Below are positions 26,041 through 35,640 of a stretch of DNA of 64,000 nt, piece after piece. The notes under the pieces are model-generated. The model was not told where the DNA came from, did not search any database, and was given only the letters and a program-made list of their open reading frames with translations. The stretch spans positions 31,010 to 95,009 of the forward strand of contig NZ_JAMZIK010000001.1 in NCBI RefSeq assembly GCF_024178315.1, written 5' to 3'. Origin of the DNA: Siccirubricoccus soli. GTDB lineage: Bacteria > Pseudomonadota > Alphaproteobacteria > Acetobacterales > Acetobacteraceae. The translations under genes and the position numbers were made by a program. Position 1 is the stretch's first letter; the number at the start of each line of letters is the position of its first letter.

Positions 26041-27093
26041 CTAGGCGATGGGCCGCCCGGTCTTCGCTTCGTACCGTGCCCGGAACCGCTCGACGACCTC
26101 CGGATTGATGATCCGCGGCGGCATCCGGCCGGAGGCGGCGTCGGCGAAGGCCAGCGCCGCGATGCGGCTGATGTTGGAGCGGCTTTCATGCGTCACCCCC
26201 GCAGTGTGCTGGGTGACGATGACGTTCGGCATGTTCAGCAGCGGGTGGCTCGGCGGCGGCGGCTCCTGCTCCCACACATCGAGGCCGGCGGCGGCGATAT
26301 GGCCGCTGGCCAGCGCCGCGTGCAGCGCCGGCTCGTCATGGATGTTGCCGCGGGCGGTGGTGACGAAGATCGCCCCTTTCCTCATCTTCGCGAAGCTTTC
26401 CGCATTCATCAGCCCCCGGCTTTCCGGGGAGAGCGGCAGGTGCAGGCTGACCACGTCGCTTTCCGCCAGCAGCTCCTCCATCTCCACCTTGCGGGCGCCG
26501 CGCGCCGCCACCGTGGCGGCATCCAGATAGGGGTCGCAGGCGAGGACCGGGCAGGAGAAGGCGAGGCGGACGATCTCCGCCACCCGTGTCCCGACATGGC
26601 CGATGCCGACCAGCCCCACGGTCCGGCCGCGCAGTTCCCGCCCCATCAGTGCAACACGGTTCTTCGCCTGGCCGGCGCGCATGGCGGCCTGGGCTTCCGG
26701 CATGCGCTTCAGCAGCGCCAGCATCATGCCCACCGCATGTTCCGCCACGCCCTCGGCATTGCCGCCGGCCTGGTTCACCAGCAGCACGCCGGCCTCGGTG
26801 CAGGCCTTGGGGTTCACCGTGTCGTAGCCCGCGCCGGTGCTGCCGACCATCAGCAGGTCCGGCAGGTCCCGCAGCAGCTCCGGTCCCACATGGAAGCGCT
26901 TCGGCAGCTCGTCGCGGGAGGCCATGCAGTAATAGGCGTCCACGCCCTGCAGCGCGGCCAGCACCGCTTCCTCCGGTTGGTCCAGGGGGATGCGCACCAC
27001 CTCCATCACCGGGTGTTCGGCGGCGGTGTCGAGGAAGCTCTGATGCGGGACATGGGACAGGTAGCCGACGCGGAAGCGACGCAGTTCGGTCAC
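26041..27093 (-). CDS. D-isomer-specific 2-hydroxyacid dehydrogenase
   Basis: 350 residues. NAD-dependent enzyme interconverting 2-hydroxy and 2-keto acids. Rossmann motif VGLVGIGHVGTRVAEIVRL (about residues 165-183), the catalytic Arg region FVTTARGNIHDEPAL, and the catalytic His in VIVTQHTAGVTHES. Start is GTG at 27093 with GGAGGA eight bases upstream, giving TELRRFRVGYLSHVPHQSF. The frame runs open further upstream, but that extension has no family similarity. Confidence 0.9.
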   Translation of the reverse strand: MTELRRFRVGYLSHVPHQSFLDTAAEHPVMEVVRIPLDQPEEAVLAALQGVDAYYCMASRDELPKRFHVGPELLRDLPDLLMVGSTGAGYDTVNPKACTEAGVLLVNQAGGNAEGVAEHAVGMMLALLKRMPEAQAAMRAGQAKNRVALMGRELRGRTVGLVGIGHVGTRVAEIVRLAFSCPVLACDPYLDAATVAARGARKVEMEELLAESDVVSLHLPLSPESRGLMNAESFAKMRKGAIFVTTARGNIHDEPALHAALASGHIAAAGLDVWEQEPPPPSHPLLNMPNVIVTQHTAGVTHESRSNISRIAALAFADAASGRMPPRIINPEVVERFRARYEAKTGRPIA

Positions 27094-27172
27094 GACGATT
27101 TCCTCCTGAGCTGCCGAGGTTGTATCGCGCGGCGGATCGGGCGAAAACCCGGGGACGGAGCAAGGGGCGCGC

Positions 27173-27904
27173 ATGCTGGCGCTGGTGGTGATTGGCGCCG
27201 CATTGGCGGGGTTCGTGCAGGGTTTGTCGGGCTTCGCCTTCGGGCTGGTGGCGCTGGCTTTCTGGGCCTGGGCGCTGGACCCGGTGGTGGCGGGCTCCCT
27301 GGTGGTGCTGGGGTCCCTGGTCGGCCAGTTGATGGGCGTGCCGCTGATGCGCCTGGCGGCGCTGCCGCGGGCGCTGCCCTTCATCGCCGGCGGGGCGCTG
27401 GGCGTGCCGCTGGGCGTCACCCTGCTGTCGCGGGTGGACCCGCTGCTGTTCCAGGCCGGGCTGGGGACGCTGCTGGTGCTATGGTGCCCGCTGATGCTGG
27501 CCTCTGGGAAGCTGCCGCGCATCACTCATGGCGGTCGGGTGGCGGATGGCGTGGCCGGGCTGGCGGGCGGCTTCATGGGCGGGCTGGCGGGCGTGCCAGG
27601 GCCGGTGCCCACCCTGTGGTGCACGCTGCGCGGCTGGGAACGGCCGGTGCAGCGCGCGGTATTCCAGTATTTCAACCTCTCCATGCATGTGCTGACGACC
27701 ACCGGCCTGATCGTCTCCGGCCAATTGCGGCGGGAGGCGCTGAGCCTCTGCCTGATGGTGGTGCCGGTGGTGGTCGTCACGGCCATCCTCGGCGCGCGCA
27801 CCTACCGGAAGCTGGGCGACCTCGGCTTCCAGCGGGTGGTGCTGGCCCTGCTGGCGCTCTCCGGCGTGACAATGCTGCTGCACAGCCTGCCGCATCTGCT
27901 GTAG
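27173..27904 (+). CDS. TauE/SafE-family membrane permease
   Basis: 243 residues and very hydrophobic, with about seven to eight membrane segments, the family's usual plan of two similar halves. Start MLALVVIGAALAGFVQGLSGFAFGLVAL is the typical TauE opening with GxxxGxSGFG-like spacing; the second half repeats GLAGGFMGGLAGVPGPVPTL. Members export sulfite, sulfoacetate or other organic anions. The substrate here is unknown. Confidence 0.9.
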   Translation: MLALVVIGAALAGFVQGLSGFAFGLVALAFWAWALDPVVAGSLVVLGSLVGQLMGVPLMRLAALPRALPFIAGGALGVPLGVTLLSRVDPLLFQAGLGTLLVLWCPLMLASGKLPRITHGGRVADGVAGLAGGFMGGLAGVPGPVPTLWCTLRGWERPVQRAVFQYFNLSMHVLTTTGLIVSGQLRREALSLCLMVVPVVVVTAILGARTYRKLGDLGFQRVVLALLALSGVTMLLHSLPHLL

Positions 27905-27969
27905 CCCAGGCTTCGTTCGGGCGCACCGCAAGGCCGAGGGCGCCGCGATGCGCCCCCGGCCGGCGGGCG

Positions 27970-29106
27970 TCAGTCGGGCAGGGCAACCTGGCCCTGCATC
28001 AGACGGCGGGCGGTGCGGAAGACCACGGCGCTGTCAGCATGCCAGGCCTTGCCCTTGCGCCGCACCTCCGCCCCCACGGTCAGCATGCCGGAGGGATGCG
28101 CCACGCGGATCTCCTCCGGCCTCTCGCCGCGCGTCGCCAGCGCATGCGGGATGCTGCCCTCGATGCGGCAGGCCACGGCGAGGCCCATGGCGCCGGTCAT
28201 CGGCACGGCGCGGTGCGGCCGCTCCATGGAGAGCATGCGGACCGTCACGTCATGCTGCGCCGGGTCCAGCATCTGGCCATCCAGAGTCCGCGCCGCCAGC
28301 GGCCCGGCCACCAGCGCCACGCGCGGACTGGCGAGGCCCACCGCCTCCGGCGTCGCCCCCAGCCCCATCGCCATGCCCGCGATGCGGCGGATGCGGTCCA
28401 GCAGCGCCATGAGCTCCGGCCGCGCCTCGATGGCATCCGGCGATTCCACGCCGGTCAGCCCCAGCGCCTCGGCCGCCACGAAGGCGGCGGGGTTGGCGGC
28501 ATCCACCAGGCTGGCCTGCAGCCGGCCGAAGCCCGGGACCTCCAGCACATCCACCGGATTGCCGGTGGGCAGCAGGGCGGCGCATTGCGTCGCGCCGGGG
28601 GAGAGGAAATCAAGCCTGATGCGCGCCCCTGTGCCGGCCACGCCGGCAATGGCGAAATCGCCCTTCACCTCGGCCCGGCCGCCCCGCACCGGGAAGCGGG
28701 CATGGATCAGTTTCTTCGTATTCACCTGGTGGATGCGGACCAGAGCCTCGCCATCCGGCACCCGCACCAGCCTTTCATCCACCGCGAAGGGGCCGACGGC
28801 AGAGGACAGGTTCCCGCAATTCCCCTTCCAGTCCACCACCGGCTTGTCCACCGCCACCTGGGCGAAGGTGTAGTCCACATCCGCCTCCGGGTGCGTGGAC
28901 GGGCCGATGATGACGCCCTTCGAGAGCGAGGAGATGCCGCCGCCCATGCCATCCAGCTGCCGCCCGTAGGGGTCCGGGCTGCCGAGGACAGTCAGCAGGA
29001 TCGGGTCGATCTCGGCGCGGGAGGCGGGCAGGTCCCGCGCATGGAAGAACACGCCCTTGGAGGAGCCGCCGCGGATGAAGGCGGCAGGGATGAAGCGCTG
29101 GGTCAT
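27970..29106 (-). CDS. PrpF-like isomerase (2-methylaconitate / oxalomesaconate tautomerase family)
   Basis: 378 residues, family length. Proton-shuffling isomerase of unsaturated tricarboxylates. N-terminal IPAAFIRGGSSKGVFFHARD, the active-site cysteine region DWKGNCGNLSSAVGPFAV (Cys about residue 104), and the second-half mirror motif near MTGAMGLAVACR. The start at 29106 overlaps the stop of the molybdenum hydroxylase gene (ATGA), so the two are co-translated and probably serve one pathway, perhaps hydroxylated aromatic or heterocyclic acids. Confidence 0.9.
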   Translation of the reverse strand: MTQRFIPAAFIRGGSSKGVFFHARDLPASRAEIDPILLTVLGSPDPYGRQLDGMGGGISSLSKGVIIGPSTHPEADVDYTFAQVAVDKPVVDWKGNCGNLSSAVGPFAVDERLVRVPDGEALVRIHQVNTKKLIHARFPVRGGRAEVKGDFAIAGVAGTGARIRLDFLSPGATQCAALLPTGNPVDVLEVPGFGRLQASLVDAANPAAFVAAEALGLTGVESPDAIEARPELMALLDRIRRIAGMAMGLGATPEAVGLASPRVALVAGPLAARTLDGQMLDPAQHDVTVRMLSMERPHRAVPMTGAMGLAVACRIEGSIPHALATRGERPEEIRVAHPSGMLTVGAEVRRKGKAWHADSAVVFRTARRLMQGQVALPD

Positions 29107-31418
29107 GCGGCGTCCTTCGCTTGCAGGGCGCGCCATACCTTTTCCGGCGTCACCGGCATGTCGATATGCGGAATGCCCAGCGCATCGCAGATGGCGGAGA
29201 CGATGGCGGGCGGCGCGCCGCAGGCCCCGCCCTCACCGGCGCCCTTCACGCCAAGGTCGTTGTTGGGGCAGGCCACGATGTGGAAGCCGAGGTCGAAATC
29301 CGGCGCGTCGCTGGCCCGCGGCATGCAGTAATCCTGGAAGGTGGCGGTCAGGAACTGGCCGCTCTCCCGGTCATACACCGCGTGTTCCAGCAGCGCCTGG
29401 CCGATGCCGGCCATGATGCCGCCATGGCTCTGGCCATGCACCAGCATGGGGTTGATCACGTTGCCCACATCGTCCACCGCGGCGTAGCGGACGATCTGCA
29501 CCTGCCCGGTCTCAGGGTCGATCTCCACCTCCGCCACATGGCAGCCATTGGGGAAATTGCACTCGGTGCTGCGGGTATAGAGCAGCTTCTCATCCAGCCC
29601 CGGCGTCTCCCCGGGCGGCGGGCTCTGCGCCGCCGCCACCACCTGCTGCCAGGTGGCGGTCAGGTCGGTGCCTGCCACCCGGAACAGCCCGTCAGCGAAT
29701 TCCACATCCTCCGCCGCCGCCTCCAGCAGATGCGCCGCGAGCCGGCGGCCCTTGGCGATGACAAGGTCCGAGGCGCGGGCGATAGCGACGCCGCCCATCT
29801 GGGAGGAGCGGGAGCCGCCCGTGCCATTGCCGTGCTCCACCACGGCGCTGTCGCCCTGGATGAAGCGCACCGAATCGAAGGGGATGCCGAGCTTGCTGTG
29901 CAGCACCTGGGCATAGGCGGTTTCATGCCCCTGGCCGTGGCTGAAGGTGCCGACGGTCAGCGCCACCGTGCCATCTTCCTCGAATCTCACCCGCGCCCAT
30001 TCGCTGGGCTGGCCGCCCGAGGCCTCGATGAAGTAGCCAAGGCCGATGCCGCGCAGCCTGCCGCGCGCCGCTGCCGCCGCGCGCCGCGCCGGGAAGCCGT
30101 CCCAATCCGCCAGTGCCAGGGCGTGCGCCTGGGTCTCCGCGAACAGACCGCTATCGATCTCGTTCCCCGCAACGTTGCGGTAAGGGATCTGCTCCGGCCG
30201 GATGTAGTTGCGCCGCCTGATCTCCTCTCGCCCGATGCCGAATTCGGCGGCGCCGAGGTCGAAGAGGCGTTCCAGCACATAGGCCTGTTCCGGCCGCCCG
30301 GCGCCGCGATAGGCGTCGGTCGGGGAGGTGTTGGTGAAGACACAGCTCACCTGCGCGTTCAGCGCCTGGATGTCGTAGACCGTGCCCAGGATGCGGCCGC
30401 CGGCGACGGTCGGCACGCGCGGCCCGAAATCCTGCAGATAGGCGCCCATGGCGGCGAAGGAGCGGATCTTCACGCCCAGCACCCTGGCCTCCGCGTCGAA
30501 GGCCATCTCGGCCCGGGTGACGTGGTCCCGCCCATGCGGGTCGCTGACGAAGGTCTCGCTGCGGCTGCTGGCCCATTTCACCGGGCGGCCGGTGCGCTTC
30601 GCCGCCCAGAGCACCATGCCGGATTCCGGGTGGATCTTGCCGCGCAGCCCGAAGCCGCCGCCGACGTCAGGTGAGATGACGCGCAACTTCTCCACCGGCA
30701 CCTTCAGGATCAGCTTCGCCAGCCCATCCCGGACGCGCATCACCCCCTGGGTCGGGGAATGCAGGGTGTAGCTGCCGGTCGCGGGCTCGTACTCGCCGAG
30801 CGCGACGCGCGGCTCCATCGGGTTGCCGACCACGCGGTTCTGCACGAATTCCAGCGATACCGTCCGGGCGGCCCGGGCAAAGCCGGCCGCTGCCTCCGCC
30901 TCCCGCCCGCTGTCCCACAGCACGCAGAGATTGCTGCCATTCTCCTCCCAGATCACCGGCGCGCCGGGGTCGAGTGCGGCGCCCGTCTCGGTGACGCTGG
31001 GGAGGATGTCGTACTCCACCTCGATCAGCTCGGCGGCGTCCTGGGCCTGGGCCCTGGTTTCCGCCAGCACCAGCGCCACCGGGTCGCCGACGAAGCGGAC
31101 GCGCCGGGTCTGCAGGATCTCCCGCGGGGTGGGAAACAGCTTCGTGCCGCCCTTGCCTGGCACATCCACCATCACCGGGAAGAGCCCGATGCCGTCCGCC
31201 GCCGCGTCATGCCCGGTCAGCACCGCGGCGACGCCGGGCGCGGCCCTCGCCGCCGCCGTATCAATGGACAGGATCGCCGCATGGGCATGCGGGCTGCGCA
31301 GCACAAAGGCGTGGAGCTGGTTGGGACGGTCAATGTCGTCGGTGTAGGTCCCGCGGCCGGTGAGCAGCCGCACATCCTCCTTCCGCCGCACCGGCTGGCC
31401 GATCCCGAATTTGTCCAT
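29103..31418 (-). CDS. Xanthine dehydrogenase-family molybdopterin-binding subunit (CoxL form II-like)
   Basis: 771 residues. Large catalytic subunit of a molybdenum hydroxylase. Start MDKFGIGQPVRRKEDVRLLTGRG is the standard aldehyde oxidase opening. Mo-cofactor contacts are GGGFGLRGKIHPE (about residues 245-257), AYRGAGRPEQAYVLERL (form II signature, not the AYxCSFR of true CO dehydrogenase), QMGGVAIARAS, and the catalytic glutamate in VKGAGEGGACGAPPAIVS. The 2Fe-2S and FAD subunits normally encoded beside it are absent here, so they must come from elsewhere. Confidence 0.93.
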   Translation of the reverse strand: MDKFGIGQPVRRKEDVRLLTGRGTYTDDIDRPNQLHAFVLRSPHAHAAILSIDTAAARAAPGVAAVLTGHDAAADGIGLFPVMVDVPGKGGTKLFPTPREILQTRRVRFVGDPVALVLAETRAQAQDAAELIEVEYDILPSVTETGAALDPGAPVIWEENGSNLCVLWDSGREAEAAAGFARAARTVSLEFVQNRVVGNPMEPRVALGEYEPATGSYTLHSPTQGVMRVRDGLAKLILKVPVEKLRVISPDVGGGFGLRGKIHPESGMVLWAAKRTGRPVKWASSRSETFVSDPHGRDHVTRAEMAFDAEARVLGVKIRSFAAMGAYLQDFGPRVPTVAGGRILGTVYDIQALNAQVSCVFTNTSPTDAYRGAGRPEQAYVLERLFDLGAAEFGIGREEIRRRNYIRPEQIPYRNVAGNEIDSGLFAETQAHALALADWDGFPARRAAAAARGRLRGIGLGYFIEASGGQPSEWARVRFEEDGTVALTVGTFSHGQGHETAYAQVLHSKLGIPFDSVRFIQGDSAVVEHGNGTGGSRSSQMGGVAIARASDLVIAKGRRLAAHLLEAAAEDVEFADGLFRVAGTDLTATWQQVVAAAQSPPPGETPGLDEKLLYTRSTECNFPNGCHVAEVEIDPETGQVQIVRYAAVDDVGNVINPMLVHGQSHGGIMAGIGQALLEHAVYDRESGQFLTATFQDYCMPRASDAPDFDLGFHIVACPNNDLGVKGAGEGGACGAPPAIVSAICDALGIPHIDMPVTPEKVWRALQAKDAA

Positions 31419-31543
31419 GCGCTTGTTCCTGGGGCCCGCTGCTGCGACGCATCGAAGCCCCGGCGCCCCGCCCTGTCGAGAGGGGGGTGGCGCAGCGGCG
31501 GCAAATGCGGCAGTTAGGCAGCTATCAATCCTGGAGGAACGCC

Positions 31544-32683
31544 ATGGGCGCGCTGCGTTTCGAGTTGCGGGACACGCCCCCCGACGCCCCTGCCCTGCGT
31601 GCCGAGCTGCGTGCCTTCCTGGCGGAGCAGGGCCGTAACTGGTCCCCGACCGTCCGGGCCTATTCCTGGATGGGCTTCGACCGGGATTTCTCCCGCGAGG
31701 TCGGCAAGCGCGGCTGGATCGGCATGACCTGGCCCCGCGCCTATGGCGGCGGCGAGCGTACCGCCATGGACCGCTACGTGGTGCTGGAGGAGATGCTGGC
31801 GGTCGGCGCCCCGGTCGGCGCGCACTGGATCGGCGACCGGCAGAGCGGCCCGCTCATCCTCCGCCTCGGCACGGAGGAGCAGCGGCGGGAATTCCTGCCG
31901 CGCATCGTCAGCGGAGAGCTGGCCTTCGCGATCGGGCTGTCCGAGCCCGATAGCGGCTCCGACCTCGCCAGCCTGCGCACCCGCGCCACCAAGGTGGAGG
32001 GGGGCTGGCGGATCGAGGGGCGGAAGGTCTGGACCACCAACGCCCATCGCTGCGACTTCATGATCGCCCTGCTGCGCACCAGCCCGGCGCCGGACCCCAG
32101 GGCGAAGCACCAGGGCCTCAGCCAGTTCCTGGTCGATCTGCGCTCCTCCGGCCTCTCCATTCGGCCGATCCTCGACTTGGCGGGGGAGGAGGGGTTCAAC
32201 GAGATCACCTTCGACAACGTCTTCGTGCCTGACAGCCTGCTGGTGGGCAAGGAAGGCAATGGCTGGGAACAGGCCACGGCCGAGCTGGCCTTCGAGCGGG
32301 CGGGGCCGGAGCGCTACCTCTCCTCCCTGCCGCTGCTGACCGCGGCGCTGGACGACCTGCGCGCCGAGCCCGCCGCGGCCGAGACGGTGGGCCGGCTGCT
32401 CGCCCGCGCCGGGACGCTGCGGCAGATGTCGCTCTCCGTCGCCGGCATGCTGCAGGAGGGCAAGACGCCGGCGCGGGAGGCGGCGCTGGTGAAGGATGTG
32501 GGCAATGACTACGAACAGGCCCTGCCGGAGACCCTCCGCACCCTGTTCGACGCCGCGCGCACGCCGGCGGAGGTCTGGGAGATGCAGCGGATGATGACCA
32601 TGGTGGCACGCAGCTACTCGCTGCGCGGCGGCACGCGGGAAATCCTGCGCGGGATCATCGCCCGCCAGCTCGGGCTGCGCTGA
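31544..32683 (+). CDS. Acyl-CoA dehydrogenase, large partner
   Basis: 379 residues. FAD acyl-CoA dehydrogenase with GWIGMTWPRAYGGGERTAMD, FAIGLSEPDSGSDLASLRTR, RIEGRKVWTTNAHRCDFMI and the C-terminal SLRGGTREILRGIIARQLG typical of this subfamily. ATG at 31544 follows CTGGAGGAACGCC. It is followed 3 bp later by a second, shorter dehydrogenase gene; such pairs often form heteromers acting on CoA esters of steroid or terpenoid side chains, which is a suggestion only. Confidence 0.93.
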   Translation: MGALRFELRDTPPDAPALRAELRAFLAEQGRNWSPTVRAYSWMGFDRDFSREVGKRGWIGMTWPRAYGGGERTAMDRYVVLEEMLAVGAPVGAHWIGDRQSGPLILRLGTEEQRREFLPRIVSGELAFAIGLSEPDSGSDLASLRTRATKVEGGWRIEGRKVWTTNAHRCDFMIALLRTSPAPDPRAKHQGLSQFLVDLRSSGLSIRPILDLAGEEGFNEITFDNVFVPDSLLVGKEGNGWEQATAELAFERAGPERYLSSLPLLTAALDDLRAEPAAAETVGRLLARAGTLRQMSLSVAGMLQEGKTPAREAALVKDVGNDYEQALPETLRTLFDAARTPAEVWEMQRMMTMVARSYSLRGGTREILRGIIARQLGLR

Positions 32684-32686
32684 GCC

Positions 32687-33694
32687 ATGAGCGACGAACT
32701 GCGCAGCATCCTGCTGGAGCAGGTGGAGAAGCTGCTGGCCGACCGGGCCGGGCCGGACGTGCTGCGCCGGGCCGAGGCCGGTGAATGGCCCGAGGCGCTC
32801 TGGGCGGAGATGGAGGCGCTCGGCTTGCCTCTGGCGCTGGCACCGGAGGAGATGGGCGGCGCCGGCCTGACCTGGGAGGATGCCGTCGCGGTCTGGCAGG
32901 TGCTGGGTCGCCATGGCGCGCCGGTGCCGCTGGCCGAGAGCATGGCCGCCGCCGGGTTGCTGGCGGCAGCCGGCATCGGCCCGCCGCCCGGCTATCTGGG
33001 CCTCGTGGTAGCCGGGGAGCCCGGCCTGTCCTGGGGGCGGCGGGCGCAGCATCTGGTGGCGGCCCATGGGGGGAAGCTGGTTCTCTGCCCGGCCGCGAAG
33101 GCGCAGGAGGGGCGCGACGGCTTCTCCCGCCTGCCGCTGGATGTGTGCCAGCCCGGCCCGGACAGCGCCGCGGCACCCCTGCCGCCGGCGCTGGGGGCGG
33201 AGGCGCCGCTGCTGGCCGGCGCCATGATCCAGGCCGCGCTGATCGCCGGGGCGCTGGAGGCGGTGCTCGACACCGCGGTGGACTACGCCAACACCCGCAA
33301 GCAATTCGGCCGGCCGATCGGCGGCTTCCAGGCGGTGCAGCAGCTTCTTGCCCAGGCTGCGGGGGAGGTGGCGGCGGCAGGCGTCGCGGCGGCGCAGGCC
33401 GGGCGGGCGGCGTCGCGGCGCGGCTTGGCGGCGGCGGAGTTCGAGGTCGCCTCGGCCAAGGTCGTGGCGGGCGAGGCGGCGGGGAAGGTCGCCGCCATCG
33501 TCCACCAGGTGCATGCCGCCATCGGCTTCACCGATGAGCACCACCTGCACCTCTTCACCCGTCGCCTCTGGGCCTGGCGCGATGCCTGCGGCACGGAGCG
33601 GGTCTGGGCGCAGCGGATCGGCGCGGCGGCCCTGGCGCGCGGGGGCGCCGCGCTCTGGCCGGACCTGACGGCGCGGGACGAGGCCGCCGTATGA
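32687..33694 (+). CDS. Acyl-CoA dehydrogenase family protein, small divergent partner
   Basis: 335 residues. Weaker member of the acyl-CoA dehydrogenase fold: N-terminal ALWAEMEALGLPLALAPEEM, C-terminal TAVDYANTRKQFGRPIGGFQ and HQVHAAIGFTDEHHLHLFTR are clear, but the central FAD loop (TEPxxGSD) is missing. That is the pattern of the degenerate chain in heteromeric dehydrogenases, supporting a complex with the preceding product. Confidence 0.88.
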   Translation: MSDELRSILLEQVEKLLADRAGPDVLRRAEAGEWPEALWAEMEALGLPLALAPEEMGGAGLTWEDAVAVWQVLGRHGAPVPLAESMAAAGLLAAAGIGPPPGYLGLVVAGEPGLSWGRRAQHLVAAHGGKLVLCPAAKAQEGRDGFSRLPLDVCQPGPDSAAAPLPPALGAEAPLLAGAMIQAALIAGALEAVLDTAVDYANTRKQFGRPIGGFQAVQQLLAQAAGEVAAAGVAAAQAGRAASRRGLAAAEFEVASAKVVAGEAAGKVAAIVHQVHAAIGFTDEHHLHLFTRRLWAWRDACGTERVWAQRIGAAALARGGAALWPDLTARDEAAV

Positions 33695-33788
33695 GCTGGG
33701 TGCGGGGGTTGGATCAGCCGGCCCCTGCACTTCGCCCGATGACCGGAGCGCGGTTCCGCACCCGCCGGCACCAACAAGGGACACCGCA

Positions 33789-34589
33789 ATGAGCGACTAC
33801 GTGACCTATGAGCAGGATGGCGGCATCGTCACCCTCACCCTGAACGCACCGGAGAGGCGCAACGCCATCTCCACCTTCGCGGATTGCGATGCGGTGGTGG
33901 CGGCGGTGCACCGTGTCAATCGCGACCGGTCCGTGCGCGCCGTCATCCTCACCGGCGCCGGCACCGCCTTCTGCGCCGGCGGCGACCTGAAGGCGATGCG
34001 CGATCGCAAGGGCATCCTCGAAGGCAGCCATGCCGATGTCCGGGAGAATTACCGCCGCGGCGTCCAGGCCATGGCGAATGCGCTCTACGATTGCGACGTG
34101 CCGACCATCGCCGCGGTGAACGGGCCGGCCATCGGCCTCGGCCTCGACGTCACCTGCATGTGCGACATCCGCATCGCTTCTGAGAAGGCGAGCTTCGCCG
34201 AGAGCTTCATCAAGGTGGGCATCGTCCCCGGCGATGGCGGCGCCTGGCTGCTGCCCCGCGTCGTCGGCATGTCCGTCGCCTGCGAGATGAGCTTCACGGG
34301 CGATGTGCTGAATGCGCAGGAGGCGAAGGAAGTGCGCCTCGTCTCCCGCGTCGTGCCGGCGGAGGAGCTGATGCCGGCCGCCCGGGCGCTGGCGGAGAAG
34401 ATCGCCGCCAACCCGCCGGAAATGGTGCGCATGACCAAGCGCCTGCTGCGCGAGGGCCAGCACACCCGGCTCTCCACCCTGTTGGAGATGTCCGCCGCCT
34501 ACCAGGCCCTGGCGCACAGCACGGAGGACCACAAGGAGGCCGTCAGCGCCCTGCTGGAGAAGCGCAAGCCGACCTTCACGGGGCGCTGA
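33789..34589 (+). CDS. Enoyl-CoA hydratase/isomerase (crotonase family)
   Basis: 266 residues. Adds water to or isomerises an enoyl-CoA. Oxyanion-hole motifs AFCAGGDLKAMRDR (about residues 59-72) and NGPAIGLGLDVTCMCDIRIA, then SFAESFIKVGIVPGDGGAWL carrying the catalytic acidic positions. The C-terminal RMTKRLLREGQHT is standard. It follows the two acyl-CoA dehydrogenase genes, giving the next step of beta-oxidation. RBS ACAAGGGACACC. Confidence 0.93.
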   Translation: MSDYVTYEQDGGIVTLTLNAPERRNAISTFADCDAVVAAVHRVNRDRSVRAVILTGAGTAFCAGGDLKAMRDRKGILEGSHADVRENYRRGVQAMANALYDCDVPTIAAVNGPAIGLGLDVTCMCDIRIASEKASFAESFIKVGIVPGDGGAWLLPRVVGMSVACEMSFTGDVLNAQEAKEVRLVSRVVPAEELMPAARALAEKIAANPPEMVRMTKRLLREGQHTRLSTLLEMSAAYQALAHSTEDHKEAVSALLEKRKPTFTGR

Positions 34590-34662
34590 GGCGCCTCGCG
34601 GCGGCCCTGGCCAGGCCGGGCAGCGAGGCGCATGCTCCCACCCAATAACGGGAGCAACGTCC

Positions 34663-35640
34663 ATGTCGCTGCAGCGCCGGTCGCTGCTGGCGGCGCTATG
34701 TCTCGCCCTTGCCCGTCCGGCACGGGCCGAGGCCTGGCCCAGTCGGCCGATCCGCCTCGTCATCCCCTTCCCGCCGGGCGGTGGGATCGACATGGTGAGC
34801 CGGCTGCTGGCCGCCGAGCTCACCCCGCGCCTCGGCCAGCCGGTGGTGGCGGAGAACCGGCCCGGCGCCGGTGGGGCGCTCGGCGCCGAGATGGTCGCCA
34901 ATGCCCGGCCGGATGGCTACACGCTGATGATGGGCTCCAACGGCTCCTTGGTCGGCAATCTACTGACCCAGGCAAACCTGACCTACGATCCCTTCCGGCA
35001 GCTCCAGCCCATTGGCCTCTGTGCCCTGCTACCTTTGGTGCTGGTGGTCCGGGCGGACAGCCCGGCGCGCGACCTGCAAGATTTTATCGCCCGCGCGAAG
35101 GCGAGGCCAGGCCGCATCGCCTGCGGCACGGCCGGCATCGGCTCCTCCAACCACCTGGCGCTGGCGCTGTTCGATGCCGCCGCCGGCGCCGGCATCACCC
35201 ATGTGCCCTATCGCGGCAGCGGGCCGATGATGCCGGATCTGCTGGCCGGCAATGTCGAGAGCCTGATGGATCAGATCAGCTCCTCCCTGCCGCTGGCGCG
35301 GGAGGGCAAGGTGCGGCTGCTGGCCATCACCACAGAGGCACGCTCCTCCCTGGCACCGGAGGTGCCGACGCTGGTGGAGTCCGGCTATGCCGGCGCGGTC
35401 ATGTCCTCCTACAACGGCCTCTGCGCCCCGGCGGGCACGCCGGAATCCGTCATCCGGCACCTCTCCGGCCTGCTGCCGGACTGTCTGGCGGCGCCGACCA
35501 TGCGCGAGCGCGCCGAGGGCGCCGGGATTGAGCTGGCCCGACCGCCGGCGGCCACCCCGGCGCAGTTCGCCGCCTTTCTGCGGCAGGATCTGGAGCGGAC
35601 GCGGCGGGCAGTGCAACTCGCCGGGATCCGCTCGGAATAG
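34663..35640 (+). CDS. Bug-family tripartite tricarboxylate transporter substrate-binding protein
   Basis: 325 residues. Signal peptide MSLQRRSLLAALCLALARPARA, then WPSRPIRLVIPFPPGGGIDM, VVAENRPGAGGALGAEMVAN and YTLMMGSNGSLVGNLLTQA. The late PTLVESGYAGAVMSSYNGL region is also typical. Probably the receptor for the acid degraded by the acyl-CoA dehydrogenase/hydratase genes just upstream. Confidence 0.94.
   Translation: MSLQRRSLLAALCLALARPARAEAWPSRPIRLVIPFPPGGGIDMVSRLLAAELTPRLGQPVVAENRPGAGGALGAEMVANARPDGYTLMMGSNGSLVGNLLTQANLTYDPFRQLQPIGLCALLPLVLVVRADSPARDLQDFIARAKARPGRIACGTAGIGSSNHLALALFDAAAGAGITHVPYRGSGPMMPDLLAGNVESLMDQISSSLPLAREGKVRLLAITTEARSSLAPEVPTLVESGYAGAVMSSYNGLCAPAGTPESVIRHLSGLLPDCLAAPTMRERAEGAGIELARPPAATPAQFAAFLRQDLERTRRAVQLAGIRSE

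Noticed and set aside
25915..29331. Forward-strand open frame of more than 1100 codons
   Set aside because: It runs antisense to the 2-hydroxyacid dehydrogenase, PrpF-like and molybdenum hydroxylase genes, is His/Arg/Gly-rich without motifs, and is a GC-content shadow.
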